DNA from: an uncultured Acetatifactor sp.
GTDB taxonomy: Bacteria > Bacillota > Clostridia > Lachnospirales > Lachnospiraceae
Length of the DNA stretch: 64,000 nt
Reading direction: 5' to 3'
Assembly (NCBI GenBank): GCA_947631615.1
Contig: CANRLX010000001.1
Location: 1-64,000 of the forward strand
A model generated the notes under the pieces. That model saw nothing but the letters and a program-made list of their open reading frames with translations, made no database searches and was not told the DNA's origin. The number at the start of each line of letters is the position of its first letter. The stretch's first letter is position 1. The position numbers and the translations under genes are program-made. Shown here piece by piece: positions 41,190-51,072 of this stretch.

Positions 41190-42734
41190 GTGCGGAATAT
41201 GAAAAACGAGAAAACGGGCAGATCGGAATTTCTGAGCACGGTCTGCGACTTTTATATTATAGTGATCCTGGCGGCGGTCCCGCTGTACACAAACGGCACC
41301 TACTATCTGATTGGGGACACAAAATACCTGGTCTATCGAAACGTGTCCATACTCTGCCTGGGATTGTGGCTGCTGGTGACGCTTGGCACGGCGGGAAGGA
41401 AGCTGATCGAACGGGGAGGGAGAGGCGCCTGGAAAACCACAGGGCTCTTTAGTACGGTCGATGTGGCGGTGCTCTCCTACGGCGTGTGTGTGCTGCTATC
41501 CGCACTGCACAGCGCCTACGCTCAGACCGCCTGGCTGGGCTACCGCGATTGGTATATGGGGGCATTGTCCCAGCTGTTTTTTGTGGGCAGCTATTTTTTC
41601 CTGTCCAGGAATTATTCCGGCAGCGCCGTTCCCATCTATCTGGAGGAGGCGGCGCTGGCCGCCGTGTCTCTGCTTGCGTTCGTCAATCGCCTGGGGATGG
41701 ATCCCATCGGGGTCTATGCGCCGTATACGGAGCGAAACTGGGAGTACAGTCATATGCTGTCGACGGTGGGAAACATCAACTGGCTCTGCGGCTATCTGGG
41801 CGTGGCGGCCGCCTTTCCCCTGGCGGGTTATCTCAGCAGTACAAACATTAAGAGGACGGCGCCTTTGTTTGCGGTCAGCGCAGGAACCCTTGCGCTTTTG
41901 CTGCTCCAGGGGAGCGACACCGGAATCCTCCTCACGCTGGCGGCGCTTGGTCTCTGTTTTTTGATCGGGCTGACGCCTCTCTACAGGCGCCATATGAAAG
42001 CGTTTGCCCAGAAGGGCGCTCTGCTTGCGGCGGCGGTGGCTCTTCTGGTGGGCGCGATGGGACAGGGGATGCGCCTGCGGGGAACCATCCAGGCAATGCC
42101 CGCGGACAGTCCCCTTCAGGGACAGCTCACCTGGGGCGGATGGTGGTGGATGGCGCTTTTCTTCGCCGCTCTCTTTCTGGCGATACGGGTGCTTCCGGAG
42201 CGGACGCTGCGGGTGTCCGTCAGCCTGATGGCCGTTTTGGCGGGAACCGGCGTTTTGGCCGGCGCGGTGTGGTATCTGGCGGGACATCCCTTCGACGGCA
42301 GCTGGGGAAGCGGGCGCGGCAGCCTGTGGACAGCCGCGTGGAGAGGCTTCCGGGAGGCCGGATGGCTCCAAAAGCTGATCGGCGCCGGACCGGACTGCTT
42401 TGCGGAGTATATTTACCGGATTATGTCCGCGCAGGATGTCTCCCAGATCGGAGGATACTGGAAGGGCAGCATCTACGCCAATGCCCATAACGAGTGGCTG
42501 ACGCTTCTGGTGGATGTGGGCGTGCTGGGGGCGGCCGCCTATCTGGCGGTCATGGTCACCGCCCTGGGCAGGTATCGGGGGATGCTTTTGGGTATTTTTG
42601 CGGTGGTGTTATATGTCTTAAATTCCCTGGTGAGCTTCCAGCAGGTGATGAATGTCCCGATCCTCTTTGCGGCGCTGGGGCTGTGCGAGTACCGCCTGCG
42701 GCGGGAGAGGGAAAGAAGCGCGGCAGACGATTGA
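41190..42734 (+). CDS. O-antigen ligase-like polytopic membrane protein (Wzy_C-like)
   Basis: multiple TMs; NAHNEWLTLLVDVGVLGAAAYL motif. Confidence 0.75.
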   Translation: MRNMKNEKTGRSEFLSTVCDFYIIVILAAVPLYTNGTYYLIGDTKYLVYRNVSILCLGLWLLVTLGTAGRKLIERGGRGAWKTTGLFSTVDVAVLSYGVCVLLSALHSAYAQTAWLGYRDWYMGALSQLFFVGSYFFLSRNYSGSAVPIYLEEAALAAVSLLAFVNRLGMDPIGVYAPYTERNWEYSHMLSTVGNINWLCGYLGVAAAFPLAGYLSSTNIKRTAPLFAVSAGTLALLLLQGSDTGILLTLAALGLCFLIGLTPLYRRHMKAFAQKGALLAAAVALLVGAMGQGMRLRGTIQAMPADSPLQGQLTWGGWWWMALFFAALFLAIRVLPERTLRVSVSLMAVLAGTGVLAGAVWYLAGHPFDGSWGSGRGSLWTAAWRGFREAGWLQKLIGAGPDCFAEYIYRIMSAQDVSQIGGYWKGSIYANAHNEWLTLLVDVGVLGAAAYLAVMVTALGRYRGMLLGIFAVVLYVLNSLVSFQQVMNVPILFAALGLCEYRLRRERERSAADD

Positions 42735-42735
42735 T

Positions 42736-42764
42736 TTGACAGCGGGAGAAGAATCGTTTACTAT
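42736..42764 (+). promoter_or_regulatory. candidate internal promoter (TTGACA-N17-TACTAT) after the O-antigen ligase-like gene
   Basis: ttgaca 42736-42741; tactat 42759-42764. Confidence 0.6.
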
Positions 42765-42823
42765 TATCCTCAGCGGTAACGTGTTAATCCTGGCGTCCGG
42801 CGCAGACGAAGTAAAGGGAAAGA

Positions 42824-44323
42824 ATGAGCAAGAGAAGCGAGCAAGGCGGAAGAGAAAAAGAACGGCCATGGAAAACGATGGCGAGGGACAAAAAGGGCTG
42901 GGAGCGGCTCCTGCTCTGGTCGACCCTCCTTTTGATCACGGGGATCCTGGTCACTCTGTGCTTTGACCAGGGGGTTGACCTGGACGAGGCGTACAGCTAC
43001 ACTACGGTCAGGGGCAACACTCTGTTTGGCATCAGCCGGGATATCCTGGCTGCCAACGACACGGATGTGCCGCTCTATTACAGCGCGCTTTTCCTTTGGA
43101 CGAGAGTGTTCGGGGAAACCTTTCTGGCCTGCAGGCTTTTTTCTGTGGCGGGAACGGTGGCCACCATGATCCTTGGCGTGACGGTGATCCGCCGGATCTG
43201 GGGGACGGGCACCTCCTTTCTTTTTTTGCTGCTGGTGGGGCTTACGCCGGCGATGATCCATGTGGGCGTCAATATCCGTATGTATTCCTGGACCGTCTTT
43301 CTGGTCACGCTGTGCGCCCTGGAGATGTATCTTATCGTGCGGGAGCCGGAGAGAAGGGGGATGTGGGCGGCGCTTTGCCTCACCACCTTTGCGGGGCTGT
43401 TTAGTCACTATTTCACCGCATTTCCTTTTTTGTTTCTCTATCTGTGGCTTTTTGGGGAGCTGCTTCCCAGGCGGAGGAGGGAGATTGGGAAGCTGTTTCT
43501 TTGCGGAGGGCTCCCGCTGATCCCCACGGCGCTCTGGTTTGCGGCCTCCGGAATCCTGAGATTTGCGGGGGAGGGAAGCTCTGGCACGACCGGAGAGAGC
43601 ATGGATCCGGCGGCCTTTTTCCGATTCCTTTTTTTCACCGGCCTGGAAGATTCCGTGGCGATCGGTGTGGGGATTTTTCTTTTGGTTTTGTCGGCGCTTT
43701 TTTTGTTTCAGAGGAGGTACGAAAAGCCGGAGTGGCGCTTCGTGCTGTTTTGTCTGTTAAATATGGCCTGTTCGTATGTGGCGGCGGGAATGGCGGCGTC
43801 TTTGGGCTCCCACTTCTTTATTCCGCGGCATGTGATGCACGGCGTAGGGCTTTTGTGGCTGGCGATGGCGATTATCCTGCCGCGGATCAACCCTCGGGTG
43901 TACGGTTTCGGGGTGCTGTTCGCCGCCGTGATGGCATGTGCCTCCTACCGGAAGGAATACGCGCTGTCCTACGACACGGTGCCTTACCTGGAGGATACGA
44001 TGGCGTTTGCCGCGGAAAATTTTCAGGCGGGCGACCTGGTGATCTACAACGCCGACCCGAGGTTTGGTATGCTGTATAGCTGTTATCTGCCGGAGCTTAC
44101 GTTTGTGTGTCTGTGGGAGCTGGAGGATCCGGCGGCGCTGTTACGGGAGAACATGGGGGGGCGCGTCTGGTTCTTTCAGAGCCGTCCGGACTGGTTTTCA
44201 CCGGAGACGACAGGGCAGCTTGTCATTACCGGCGAGAATATGGGGCATTATGGGTTTCAGATCATGGACGGAAGCACGGAGTTTGATGTGCTTCGTCTGG
44301 CAATCAGGGGTGTGACGGAATGA
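42824..44323 (+). CDS. GT-C/GT39-like membrane glycosyltransferase
   Basis: DQGVDLDEAYSYTTVRG near first TM; many TMs. Confidence 0.7.
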   Translation: MSKRSEQGGREKERPWKTMARDKKGWERLLLWSTLLLITGILVTLCFDQGVDLDEAYSYTTVRGNTLFGISRDILAANDTDVPLYYSALFLWTRVFGETFLACRLFSVAGTVATMILGVTVIRRIWGTGTSFLFLLLVGLTPAMIHVGVNIRMYSWTVFLVTLCALEMYLIVREPERRGMWAALCLTTFAGLFSHYFTAFPFLFLYLWLFGELLPRRRREIGKLFLCGGLPLIPTALWFAASGILRFAGEGSSGTTGESMDPAAFFRFLFFTGLEDSVAIGVGIFLLVLSALFLFQRRYEKPEWRFVLFCLLNMACSYVAAGMAASLGSHFFIPRHVMHGVGLLWLAMAIILPRINPRVYGFGVLFAAVMACASYRKEYALSYDTVPYLEDTMAFAAENFQAGDLVIYNADPRFGMLYSCYLPELTFVCLWELEDPAALLRENMGGRVWFFQSRPDWFSPETTGQLVITGENMGHYGFQIMDGSTEFDVLRLAIRGVTE

Positions 44324-44976
44324 GGAAATGGCTGATTCTGGGGGTTATGCTGATAGGGATGGCGAGCGTATGGCCCTTAGGTCTGGTGAGGAGGCCGGCG
44401 GAGGAGCGCTCCGGAGATGTGGGGCATTTGGAGTCGGAGGCCATCGGCCCGGGAGAGTGCCTCTCGCAGACGTTTCTGGCCACGGAGAGCTATCTGGAGA
44501 GCCTGGGGTTTGTGCTTCGATACGAGGAGGGGCTGCCGCGGGAGGGAAGTATTCTGTTTGAGCTTCTGGACGCGGAGGGAAATCCTCTGTTCCGGCAGCA
44601 GGTGGGGTACGGGTGGATCCCCAACTACTCGTACTTTGATATTTATGTGAAGAAGCGTTTGAGGGCGGGCGCCCTCTATGAGTTTCGCGTGGGAAACGTG
44701 GACGTGACGGAGAATCTGCCGAGAGCCGTCTATACGGACGATGATCGGATGAACGCCTCCCCCAGCGTGGAGATGGCGGTAAACGGGGAGAGGGTGCAGG
44801 GGGCCGCCCTGGGGAGATATACCTGGATGGAGCCGATGGATTGGCAGAATGTGCTGGAACTGTGGGCCTTTTTGGGGATGGCGGGCTTCTTTCTGACAGA
44901 AGTGTCGGAAAATATCGGAGCCAGGCGCACGGACGCCGGAAAACAGGGAGAGAGGAAGGAAGTTAAGCGGATATGA
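44320..44976 (+). CDS. membrane-anchored protein of unknown function with predicted extracytoplasmic beta-rich domain
   Basis: N-terminal and C-terminal TMs; ATGA overlaps with both neighbours. Confidence 0.65.
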   Translation: MRKWLILGVMLIGMASVWPLGLVRRPAEERSGDVGHLESEAIGPGECLSQTFLATESYLESLGFVLRYEEGLPREGSILFELLDAEGNPLFRQQVGYGWIPNYSYFDIYVKKRLRAGALYEFRVGNVDVTENLPRAVYTDDDRMNASPSVEMAVNGERVQGAALGRYTWMEPMDWQNVLELWAFLGMAGFFLTEVSENIGARRTDAGKQGERKEVKRI

Positions 44977-45962
44977 AGTGGGTAAAATTTCGACTCAAGA
45001 CCATAACGGATGCGGAGGATATCATTATCAGCACCCTCTATGACATCGGCCTGGAGGGCGCTCAGATCGAGGACAAGGTTCCTCTGACCGCGCTGGAGAA
45101 GGAGCAGATGTTTGTGGACATTCTGCCGGAGGGGCCCCAGGACGACGGGATCGCCTATCTCAGCTTCTTTGTGGAGGAAGAGGAGGACGGCTCTCTGAAG
45201 GTGCAGGGGGAGCGCGTGGAGCGGGACACCCTGCTTAAGCGCATAGAGCAGGAGCTTGAGGACCTGCGGCTTTTCTGCGAGATCGGCGAGGGCTCGGTCA
45301 CGGTGGATGAGACGGAGGACATCGACTGGATCAACAACTGGAAGCAGTACTTTCACCAGTTTACCATCGACGATATCCTGGTGATCCCTTCCTGGGAGGA
45401 GGTCGCCCCCAAGGACGAGGGAAGGATGGTGCTTCACATTGACCCGGGGACGGCGTTCGGAACGGGGATGCACGAGACCACGCAGCTCTGCATCCGCCAG
45501 CTCCGCAAATACGTCACGCCCCAGACCGAGCTTCTGGACGTGGGGACCGGCAGCGGGATCCTGGCGATCCTTTCCCTGATGTTTGGCGCCAGGCACGCGG
45601 TGGGGACCGACCTGGATGTCTGCGCCGTCGAGGCGGTGCGGGAGAACTGTCAGGCGAACCATATCGATCCCGAGGACTTCGAGATGATGATCGGCAATAT
45701 CATCACGGACAAGGCGGTGCGGGACAAGGTGGGCTACGGGCGCTATGATATTGTGACGGCCAACATTCTTGCCGATGTGCTGGTGGCATTGACGCCGGTC
45801 ATCCAGGATCACTTAAAGCCGGACGGCATTTACATTACCTCGGGGATCATCCATGACAAGGAGCAGACCGTGGTGGACGCGGTGCAGGCGGCCGGAATGG
45901 AGCTTCTGGAGGTGACCAGACAGGGCGAATGGGTGAGTGTCACCGCGCGAAAGAGGAAGTAG
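44973..45962 (+). CDS. prmA: ribosomal protein L11 methyltransferase
   Basis: DPGTAFGTGMHETTQLCI, LLDVGTGSGILAI. Confidence 0.95.
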   Translation: MKWVKFRLKTITDAEDIIISTLYDIGLEGAQIEDKVPLTALEKEQMFVDILPEGPQDDGIAYLSFFVEEEEDGSLKVQGERVERDTLLKRIEQELEDLRLFCEIGEGSVTVDETEDIDWINNWKQYFHQFTIDDILVIPSWEEVAPKDEGRMVLHIDPGTAFGTGMHETTQLCIRQLRKYVTPQTELLDVGTGSGILAILSLMFGARHAVGTDLDVCAVEAVRENCQANHIDPEDFEMMIGNIITDKAVRDKVGYGRYDIVTANILADVLVALTPVIQDHLKPDGIYITSGIIHDKEQTVVDAVQAAGMELLEVTRQGEWVSVTARKRK

Positions 45963-45972
45963 GGGGGATCCT

Positions 45973-46719
45973 ATGTATCAGTTTTTTGTGTCTCCCGATC
46001 AGATCAATATAACGGACAAAAGCGTCATAATTACGGGGAGGGACGTGAATCACATCCGCAATGTTCTCCGCATGAAGGTGGGGGAGGAGCTCTCGGTCAA
46101 AAACGGCGAGGACGAGAGAGAGTACCGCTGCGGGATCGTGTCGCTGGAGGAGGACTGTGTCCGCTGCAGCCTGCGCTTTATCAAGGAGGAGGGCGTGGAG
46201 CTTCCCGCCAGGGTCTATCTGTTCCAGGGACTGCCCAAGGGGGATAAGATGGAGCTCATCGTCCAAAAGGCGGTGGAGCTGGGCGTTTATCAGATCATTC
46301 CCGTTGCGGCCCGGCGCTGTGTGGTAAAGCTGGACGAGAGGAAGGCGGAGGCCCGGCGCAGCCGGTGGCAGGGGATTTCCGAGGCGGCCGCGAAGCAGAG
46401 CCGGCGGGCGATCGTGCCGCAGGTCGCTCCGGTCATGGACTTTGCCCAGGCGGTGCGCCAGGCGGCGGGGATGGACGTGAAGCTGATCCCTTACGAGCTG
46501 GCGGAGGGGATGGAGCGGACCAGATCCCTGATCGACAGCGTGGAGGCCGGACAGGATGTCGCCGTGTTCATAGGGCCGGAGGGCGGATTTGAGGAGACGG
46601 AGATCCGAAAGGCGCTTGCCCAGGGGATCGAGCCGATCACGCTCGGAAGGCGGATCCTGCGCACGGAGACGGCGGGACTTACGGTGCTCTCCTGGCTTCT
46701 GTACAGGCTGGAGCAATAA
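45973..46719 (+). CDS. rsmE: 16S rRNA (uracil(1498)-N(3))-methyltransferase
   Basis: GRDVNHIRNVLRMKVGEEL; IGPEGGFEETEI; LGRRILRTETA. Confidence 0.95.
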   Translation: MYQFFVSPDQINITDKSVIITGRDVNHIRNVLRMKVGEELSVKNGEDEREYRCGIVSLEEDCVRCSLRFIKEEGVELPARVYLFQGLPKGDKMELIVQKAVELGVYQIIPVAARRCVVKLDERKAEARRSRWQGISEAAAKQSRRAIVPQVAPVMDFAQAVRQAAGMDVKLIPYELAEGMERTRSLIDSVEAGQDVAVFIGPEGGFEETEIRKALAQGIEPITLGRRILRTETAGLTVLSWLLYRLEQ

Positions 46720-46789
46720 CAGAAGGTTCTGTCGCTGCATATGATAGAACAGAAAAAAAGAAGCATTTTTGAAGCTGAGGAGAGTAGCA

Positions 46790-47959
46790 ATGGAAGTGTA
46801 TCTGGACAATTCCGCAACGACCCGCGTGTTTCCGGAGGTGGCGGAGTTGATGAAAAAGATTATGTGCGAGGACTACGGGAACCCGTCCAGTCTGCACACC
46901 AAGGGCATACAGGCGGAGGCGTATATCCGCTATGCCAGGGAGACGCTGGCGCGTATCCTGAAGGTCCATGAGAAGGAGATCTTCTTTACCTCCGGAGGCA
47001 CGGAGTCCGACAATATGGCGCTGGTGGGCTGTGCTATGGCAAATCGCAGGCGAGGCAGCCATCTGATCACCACGCAGATAGAGCATCCGGCTGTTTTGCA
47101 GACCATGCGCTATCTGGAGGGGCAGGGCTTTCAGGTGACCTATCTTCCGGTGGATCCCTTCGGCCGGATCCGTTTGGAGGATCTGAGACAGAGCGTCACG
47201 TCCGACACGATCCTGGTATCTATTATGCACACCAACAATGAGATCGGATCGATGCAGCCCATCGCGGAGGCGGGCGCGCTCATCAAGCGGATCAACCCGT
47301 CGGCGCTGTTTCATGTGGACGCCGTCCAGGGGTTCGGCAAGGAGCGCATTTACCCCAAGCGGATGAATATCGATCTTTTGTCTGCCAGCGGCCACAAGAT
47401 CCACGGGCCCAAGGGCGTCGGGTTTTTGTATGTGGGAGAGCGGGTAAAGATCCAGCCGATCGTATATGGCGGAGGGCAGCAGCAGAATCTGCGCTCCGGA
47501 ACGGAGAATGTGCCCGGGATCGCCGGTCTTGCCAAGGCGGCGGAGCTTCTCTACGATCATCTGGACGTCGATTGGGAGAGGCTGCACCGGTTGAAACGAT
47601 CCTTTATCCGAGGCGTGGAGAAGCTGGACGACGTGACGGTCAACGGAATCCTGCCGGAGGAGCCCCTGGGAGAGGGCACGGCGGCGCATGTGGTCAGCGT
47701 GTCCTTCGGCGGTGTGCGCAGCGAGGTGCTCCTGCACGCTCTGGAGGAGCAGGGCATCTACGTCTCGGCGGGAAGCGCATGTTCCGCCCGAAAGCCGCAG
47801 CCTTCGGCGACTCTGAAGGCGATCGGCGTGGATAAGCGGATGCTGGAATCCACCATCCGGTTCAGTTTCTCTGTGTTTACCTCCGAGGAGGAGATCGACT
47901 ACACGCTGCAGACGTTGTATGACAAGATACCCATGCTGCGAAAATACACCAGGCGATGA
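46790..47959 (+). CDS. cysteine desulfurase (NifS/IscS family), probable ThiI partner
   Basis: VYLDNSATTRVFPEV, SASGHKIHGPKGVGFLYVG, SAGSACSA. Confidence 0.95.
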   Translation: MEVYLDNSATTRVFPEVAELMKKIMCEDYGNPSSLHTKGIQAEAYIRYARETLARILKVHEKEIFFTSGGTESDNMALVGCAMANRRRGSHLITTQIEHPAVLQTMRYLEGQGFQVTYLPVDPFGRIRLEDLRQSVTSDTILVSIMHTNNEIGSMQPIAEAGALIKRINPSALFHVDAVQGFGKERIYPKRMNIDLLSASGHKIHGPKGVGFLYVGERVKIQPIVYGGGQQQNLRSGTENVPGIAGLAKAAELLYDHLDVDWERLHRLKRSFIRGVEKLDDVTVNGILPEEPLGEGTAAHVVSVSFGGVRSEVLLHALEEQGIYVSAGSACSARKPQPSATLKAIGVDKRMLESTIRFSFSVFTSEEEIDYTLQTLYDKIPMLRKYTRR

Positions 47960-47991
47960 GCGCGCGGAGCGCGTACACGGAAAGGAAAGCT

Positions 47992-49170
47992 ATGTTTACT
48001 GCATTTTTGATTAAGTATGCCGAGATCGGTATCAAGGGAAAAAACCGCTATCTCTTTGAGGATGCGCTGGTGCGCCAGATCAAGTATGCCCTGAAAAAGT
48101 GTGACGGGGAGTTTCTGGTGCACAAGACGGACGGACGCATCTATGTGGATGCGCAGTCGGAGTTTGACTTTGACGAGGTGGTGACGCACCTGAAGAGAGT
48201 GTTTGGGATCGCGGGAATTTGTCCGGTGGTCCATGTGGAGGACGAGGGCTTTGAAAAGCTCTGCGGGACGGTCGTCTCTTATGTGGAGAACGTGTACCCC
48301 GACCGCCGTAAGACCTTCAAGGTGCAGGTGAGACGCGCGCGCAAAAACTATCCCAAGGATTCCCTGGAGCTAGCCAGGGACATGGGAGAGGTGATTTTGA
48401 ACGCCTGTCCGGAGATGAAGGTGGACGTCCACAATCCGGAGATCCTGCTGCATATCGAGGTGCGCGAAAAGATTTATATTTATTCGGAGATCATTCCGGG
48501 GCCGGGCGGTATGCCTGTGGGAACGGGCGGCAAGGCGATGCTGCTTCTGTCCGGAGGCATCGACTCCCCGGTGGCCGGTTATATGATAGCAAAGCGCGGC
48601 GTGAAGATCGACGCGGTGTACTTCCACGCGCCGCCCTACACCAGCGAGCGCGCCAAGCAGAAGGTGGTGGACCTGGCCAGGATCGTGGCGAGGTACACGG
48701 GCCCCATCTATCTCCATGTGATCAACTTTACGGATATTCAGATGTATATTTATGAGAAGTGTCCCCACGAGGAGTTGACCATTATTATGCGCCGCTACAT
48801 GATGCGCATTGCGGAGCATATTGCCCGGGAGACCGGATGCCTGGGACTGATCACCGGCGAGAGCATCGGACAGGTGGCATCCCAGACCATGAATTCCCTG
48901 ATCGCCACCAACGAGGTGTGCGAGCTGCCGGTTTATCGGCCTCTGATCGGATTTGACAAGCAGGAGATCGTGGAGGTGGCGGAGCGGATAGACACCTATG
49001 AGACATCTATCCTGCCCTTTGAAGACTGCTGCACTATTTTTGTGGCAAAGCATCCGGTGACGAAGCCCAACGTAAATGTGATAAGACGCCACGAGCACAA
49101 TTTGGACGAGCAGATAGAAGAGCTGTTCCGAAGGGCTGTCGACACGGAGGAACTGATTATTGCAGAGTAG
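47992..49170 (+). CDS. thiI: tRNA 4-thiouridine(8) synthase
   Basis: LIKYAEIGIKGKNR, LSGGIDSPVAGYMIAKRG. Confidence 0.96.
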   Translation: MFTAFLIKYAEIGIKGKNRYLFEDALVRQIKYALKKCDGEFLVHKTDGRIYVDAQSEFDFDEVVTHLKRVFGIAGICPVVHVEDEGFEKLCGTVVSYVENVYPDRRKTFKVQVRRARKNYPKDSLELARDMGEVILNACPEMKVDVHNPEILLHIEVREKIYIYSEIIPGPGGMPVGTGGKAMLLLSGGIDSPVAGYMIAKRGVKIDAVYFHAPPYTSERAKQKVVDLARIVARYTGPIYLHVINFTDIQMYIYEKCPHEELTIIMRRYMMRIAEHIARETGCLGLITGESIGQVASQTMNSLIATNEVCELPVYRPLIGFDKQEIVEVAERIDTYETSILPFEDCCTIFVAKHPVTKPNVNVIRRHEHNLDEQIEELFRRAVDTEELIIAE

Positions 49171-49204
49171 ATCTGTCAGAGTAGATCTGCCAGGGCAGGT
49201 CTGC
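49163..49204 (+). repeat. three 14-bp tandem units overlapping the thiI stop codon
   Basis: cagagtagatctgt cagagtagatctgc cagggcaggtctgc. Confidence 0.85.
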
Positions 49205-49230
49205 CGGAATAGGCTTGCCTGCCTGTGCGT

Positions 49231-49464
49231 TTACGCCAGATAGGGAGTCAGGACATCCAGCACTTTCTCCGCCGCGTCGTCTTCCGCGTGAACGTTCAGA
49301 TCAAGCGGTCTGGACAGATCCAGGCTGAAGATGCCCATGATGGATTTGGCGTCGATCACATAGCGGCCGGACACCAGATCAAAGTCGCAGTCAAATTTGG
49401 AAATATCGTTCACAAAGGATTTTACCTTATCGATGGAATTTAAAGAAATCTGTACGGTTTTCAT
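49231..49464 (-). CDS. divergent HPr-family protein lacking the catalytic His/Arg
   Basis: VIDAKSIMGIFSLDLSRPLDL matches the HPr Ser-46 region; N-terminal SIDKVKSFV has no HARP. Confidence 0.8.
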   Translation of the reverse strand: MKTVQISLNSIDKVKSFVNDISKFDCDFDLVSGRYVIDAKSIMGIFSLDLSRPLDLNVHAEDDAAEKVLDVLTPYLA

Positions 49465-49565
49465 AAAACATACCTCCTTGACGTAGTCGTTTCTTTTCTT
49501 TTCATGTTACTTACAAAAATAAGAAAAGTCAAGGAGAAAACAGAACAAAAAAGGCGGGAGACGCT

Positions 49566-50939
49566 ATGAAAAATGTAGCATTACACAATCTTGGGTGCAA
49601 GGTAAATTCGTATGAATTGGAAGTAATGCAACAAATATTGCAGGAAAAGGGCTTTCACATTGTGCCTTTTGATGAAGCGGCGGACATCTACATTGTGAAT
49701 ACCTGCACCGTGACCAATATTGCCGACAGGAAGAGCAGACAGATGCTCCATCGGGCAAAGCAGAAGAATCCGAACGCGGTCGTAGTGGCGGTGGGCTGCT
49801 ATGTGCAGACCGCGGGGGAGGCGCTGGAGAAGGACGACAGCGTCGACCTGGTCATCGGAAACAACCGAAAGAAGGACCTGGTGCCGATCCTGGAGGAATA
49901 TCTGAGGGCCCGGGAGGGGGAGGGCGTTTCGCCGGACAAAACGCTCCGCCACACCACGGTCATCGACATCGGCCGCACTCATGAGTATGAGGAAATGACC
50001 CTGAGACAGACGGCGGAGCACACCCGCGCCTACATCAAGATCCAGGACGGCTGCAATCAGTTTTGCTCCTACTGTGTCATTCCGTATGCGCGGGGACGCG
50101 TCCGCAGCAGGAAGAAGGAGGACATTCTCTCGGAGATTCGGGGCCTGGTGGAGGCGGGATACCGCGAGGCGGTGCTCACGGGCATCCACATCAGCTCCTA
50201 CGGGGTGGATTTTGACGGCGGCGGGACGGCGGGATACGAGGGGCAGAGCCGCCTGGTCGATCTGGTGGAAGAGATCCACGGGATACAGGGGCTGGAGCGC
50301 ATCCGGCTGGGCTCCCTGGAGCCCCGTGTGATCGGAGAGGAAACCGTCCGGCGCCTTGCGGCGCTTCCCAAGCTCTGCCCCCATTTTCATCTGTCGCTGC
50401 AGAGCGGCTGTGACGAGACGCTGCGCCGGATGAATAGGCACTACACGACGGGGGAATACTATCAAAGCGTGGAGCTTCTCAGATCCGCCTTCTCTCATCC
50501 GGCGATCACCACGGACGTGATCGTGGGGTTCCCGGGGGAGACGGAGGAGGAGTTTGCGTGTACCAGGGCGTTTTTGGAGAAAGTGCGGTTTTACGAGATG
50601 CACGTCTTTAAGTTTTCCCCCAGGGCGGGCACCCGCGCGGAGGGGATGCCGGATCCGGTGGCGGATGATGTCAAAAATGCCCGCAGCAGCGAGCTTCTTT
50701 GTATGGTGCGGCGCCAGTCGGCGGAATTTCGGAGGTATTACATAGGAAAAGAGGTGGAGGTCCTCTTTGAGGAGAGCAGGGAGATCCAGGGCAGGCGGTA
50801 TCGTCTGGGGCATACCCGAGATTACGTGAAGGTGGCGGTGGCGTGCGCGGAGAAAGAGGCGTCCCCCAAAGCCGGAGAGATCGCCGTGGTAAGGCCGGAG
50901 TCGGCCCTGGAGGAGGGGATCCTGCTGGGGCGTCTGTGA
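49566..50939 (+). CDS. mtaB: tRNA t6A37 methylthiotransferase MtaB
   Basis: HNLGCKVNSYELEVMQQ; radical-SAM QDGCNQFCSYCVIPYARGRVRS. Confidence 0.95.
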   Translation: MKNVALHNLGCKVNSYELEVMQQILQEKGFHIVPFDEAADIYIVNTCTVTNIADRKSRQMLHRAKQKNPNAVVVAVGCYVQTAGEALEKDDSVDLVIGNNRKKDLVPILEEYLRAREGEGVSPDKTLRHTTVIDIGRTHEYEEMTLRQTAEHTRAYIKIQDGCNQFCSYCVIPYARGRVRSRKKEDILSEIRGLVEAGYREAVLTGIHISSYGVDFDGGGTAGYEGQSRLVDLVEEIHGIQGLERIRLGSLEPRVIGEETVRRLAALPKLCPHFHLSLQSGCDETLRRMNRHYTTGEYYQSVELLRSAFSHPAITTDVIVGFPGETEEEFACTRAFLEKVRFYEMHVFKFSPRAGTRAEGMPDPVADDVKNARSSELLCMVRRQSAEFRRYYIGKEVEVLFEESREIQGRRYRLGHTRDYVKVAVACAEKEASPKAGEIAVVRPESALEEGILLGRL

Positions 50940-51072
50940 GGCCGGCAGCAGACGGTTTGGGAAAAGTTAGGTTTAATGTATTGAAATTTGGCAGTAAATG
51001 GAGTAAGATAAAAAATAGTAGTCGTAGTAAGCTGATAATGGGGTAGCTTTTGGCGCGGAATGTGAGGAGTAT

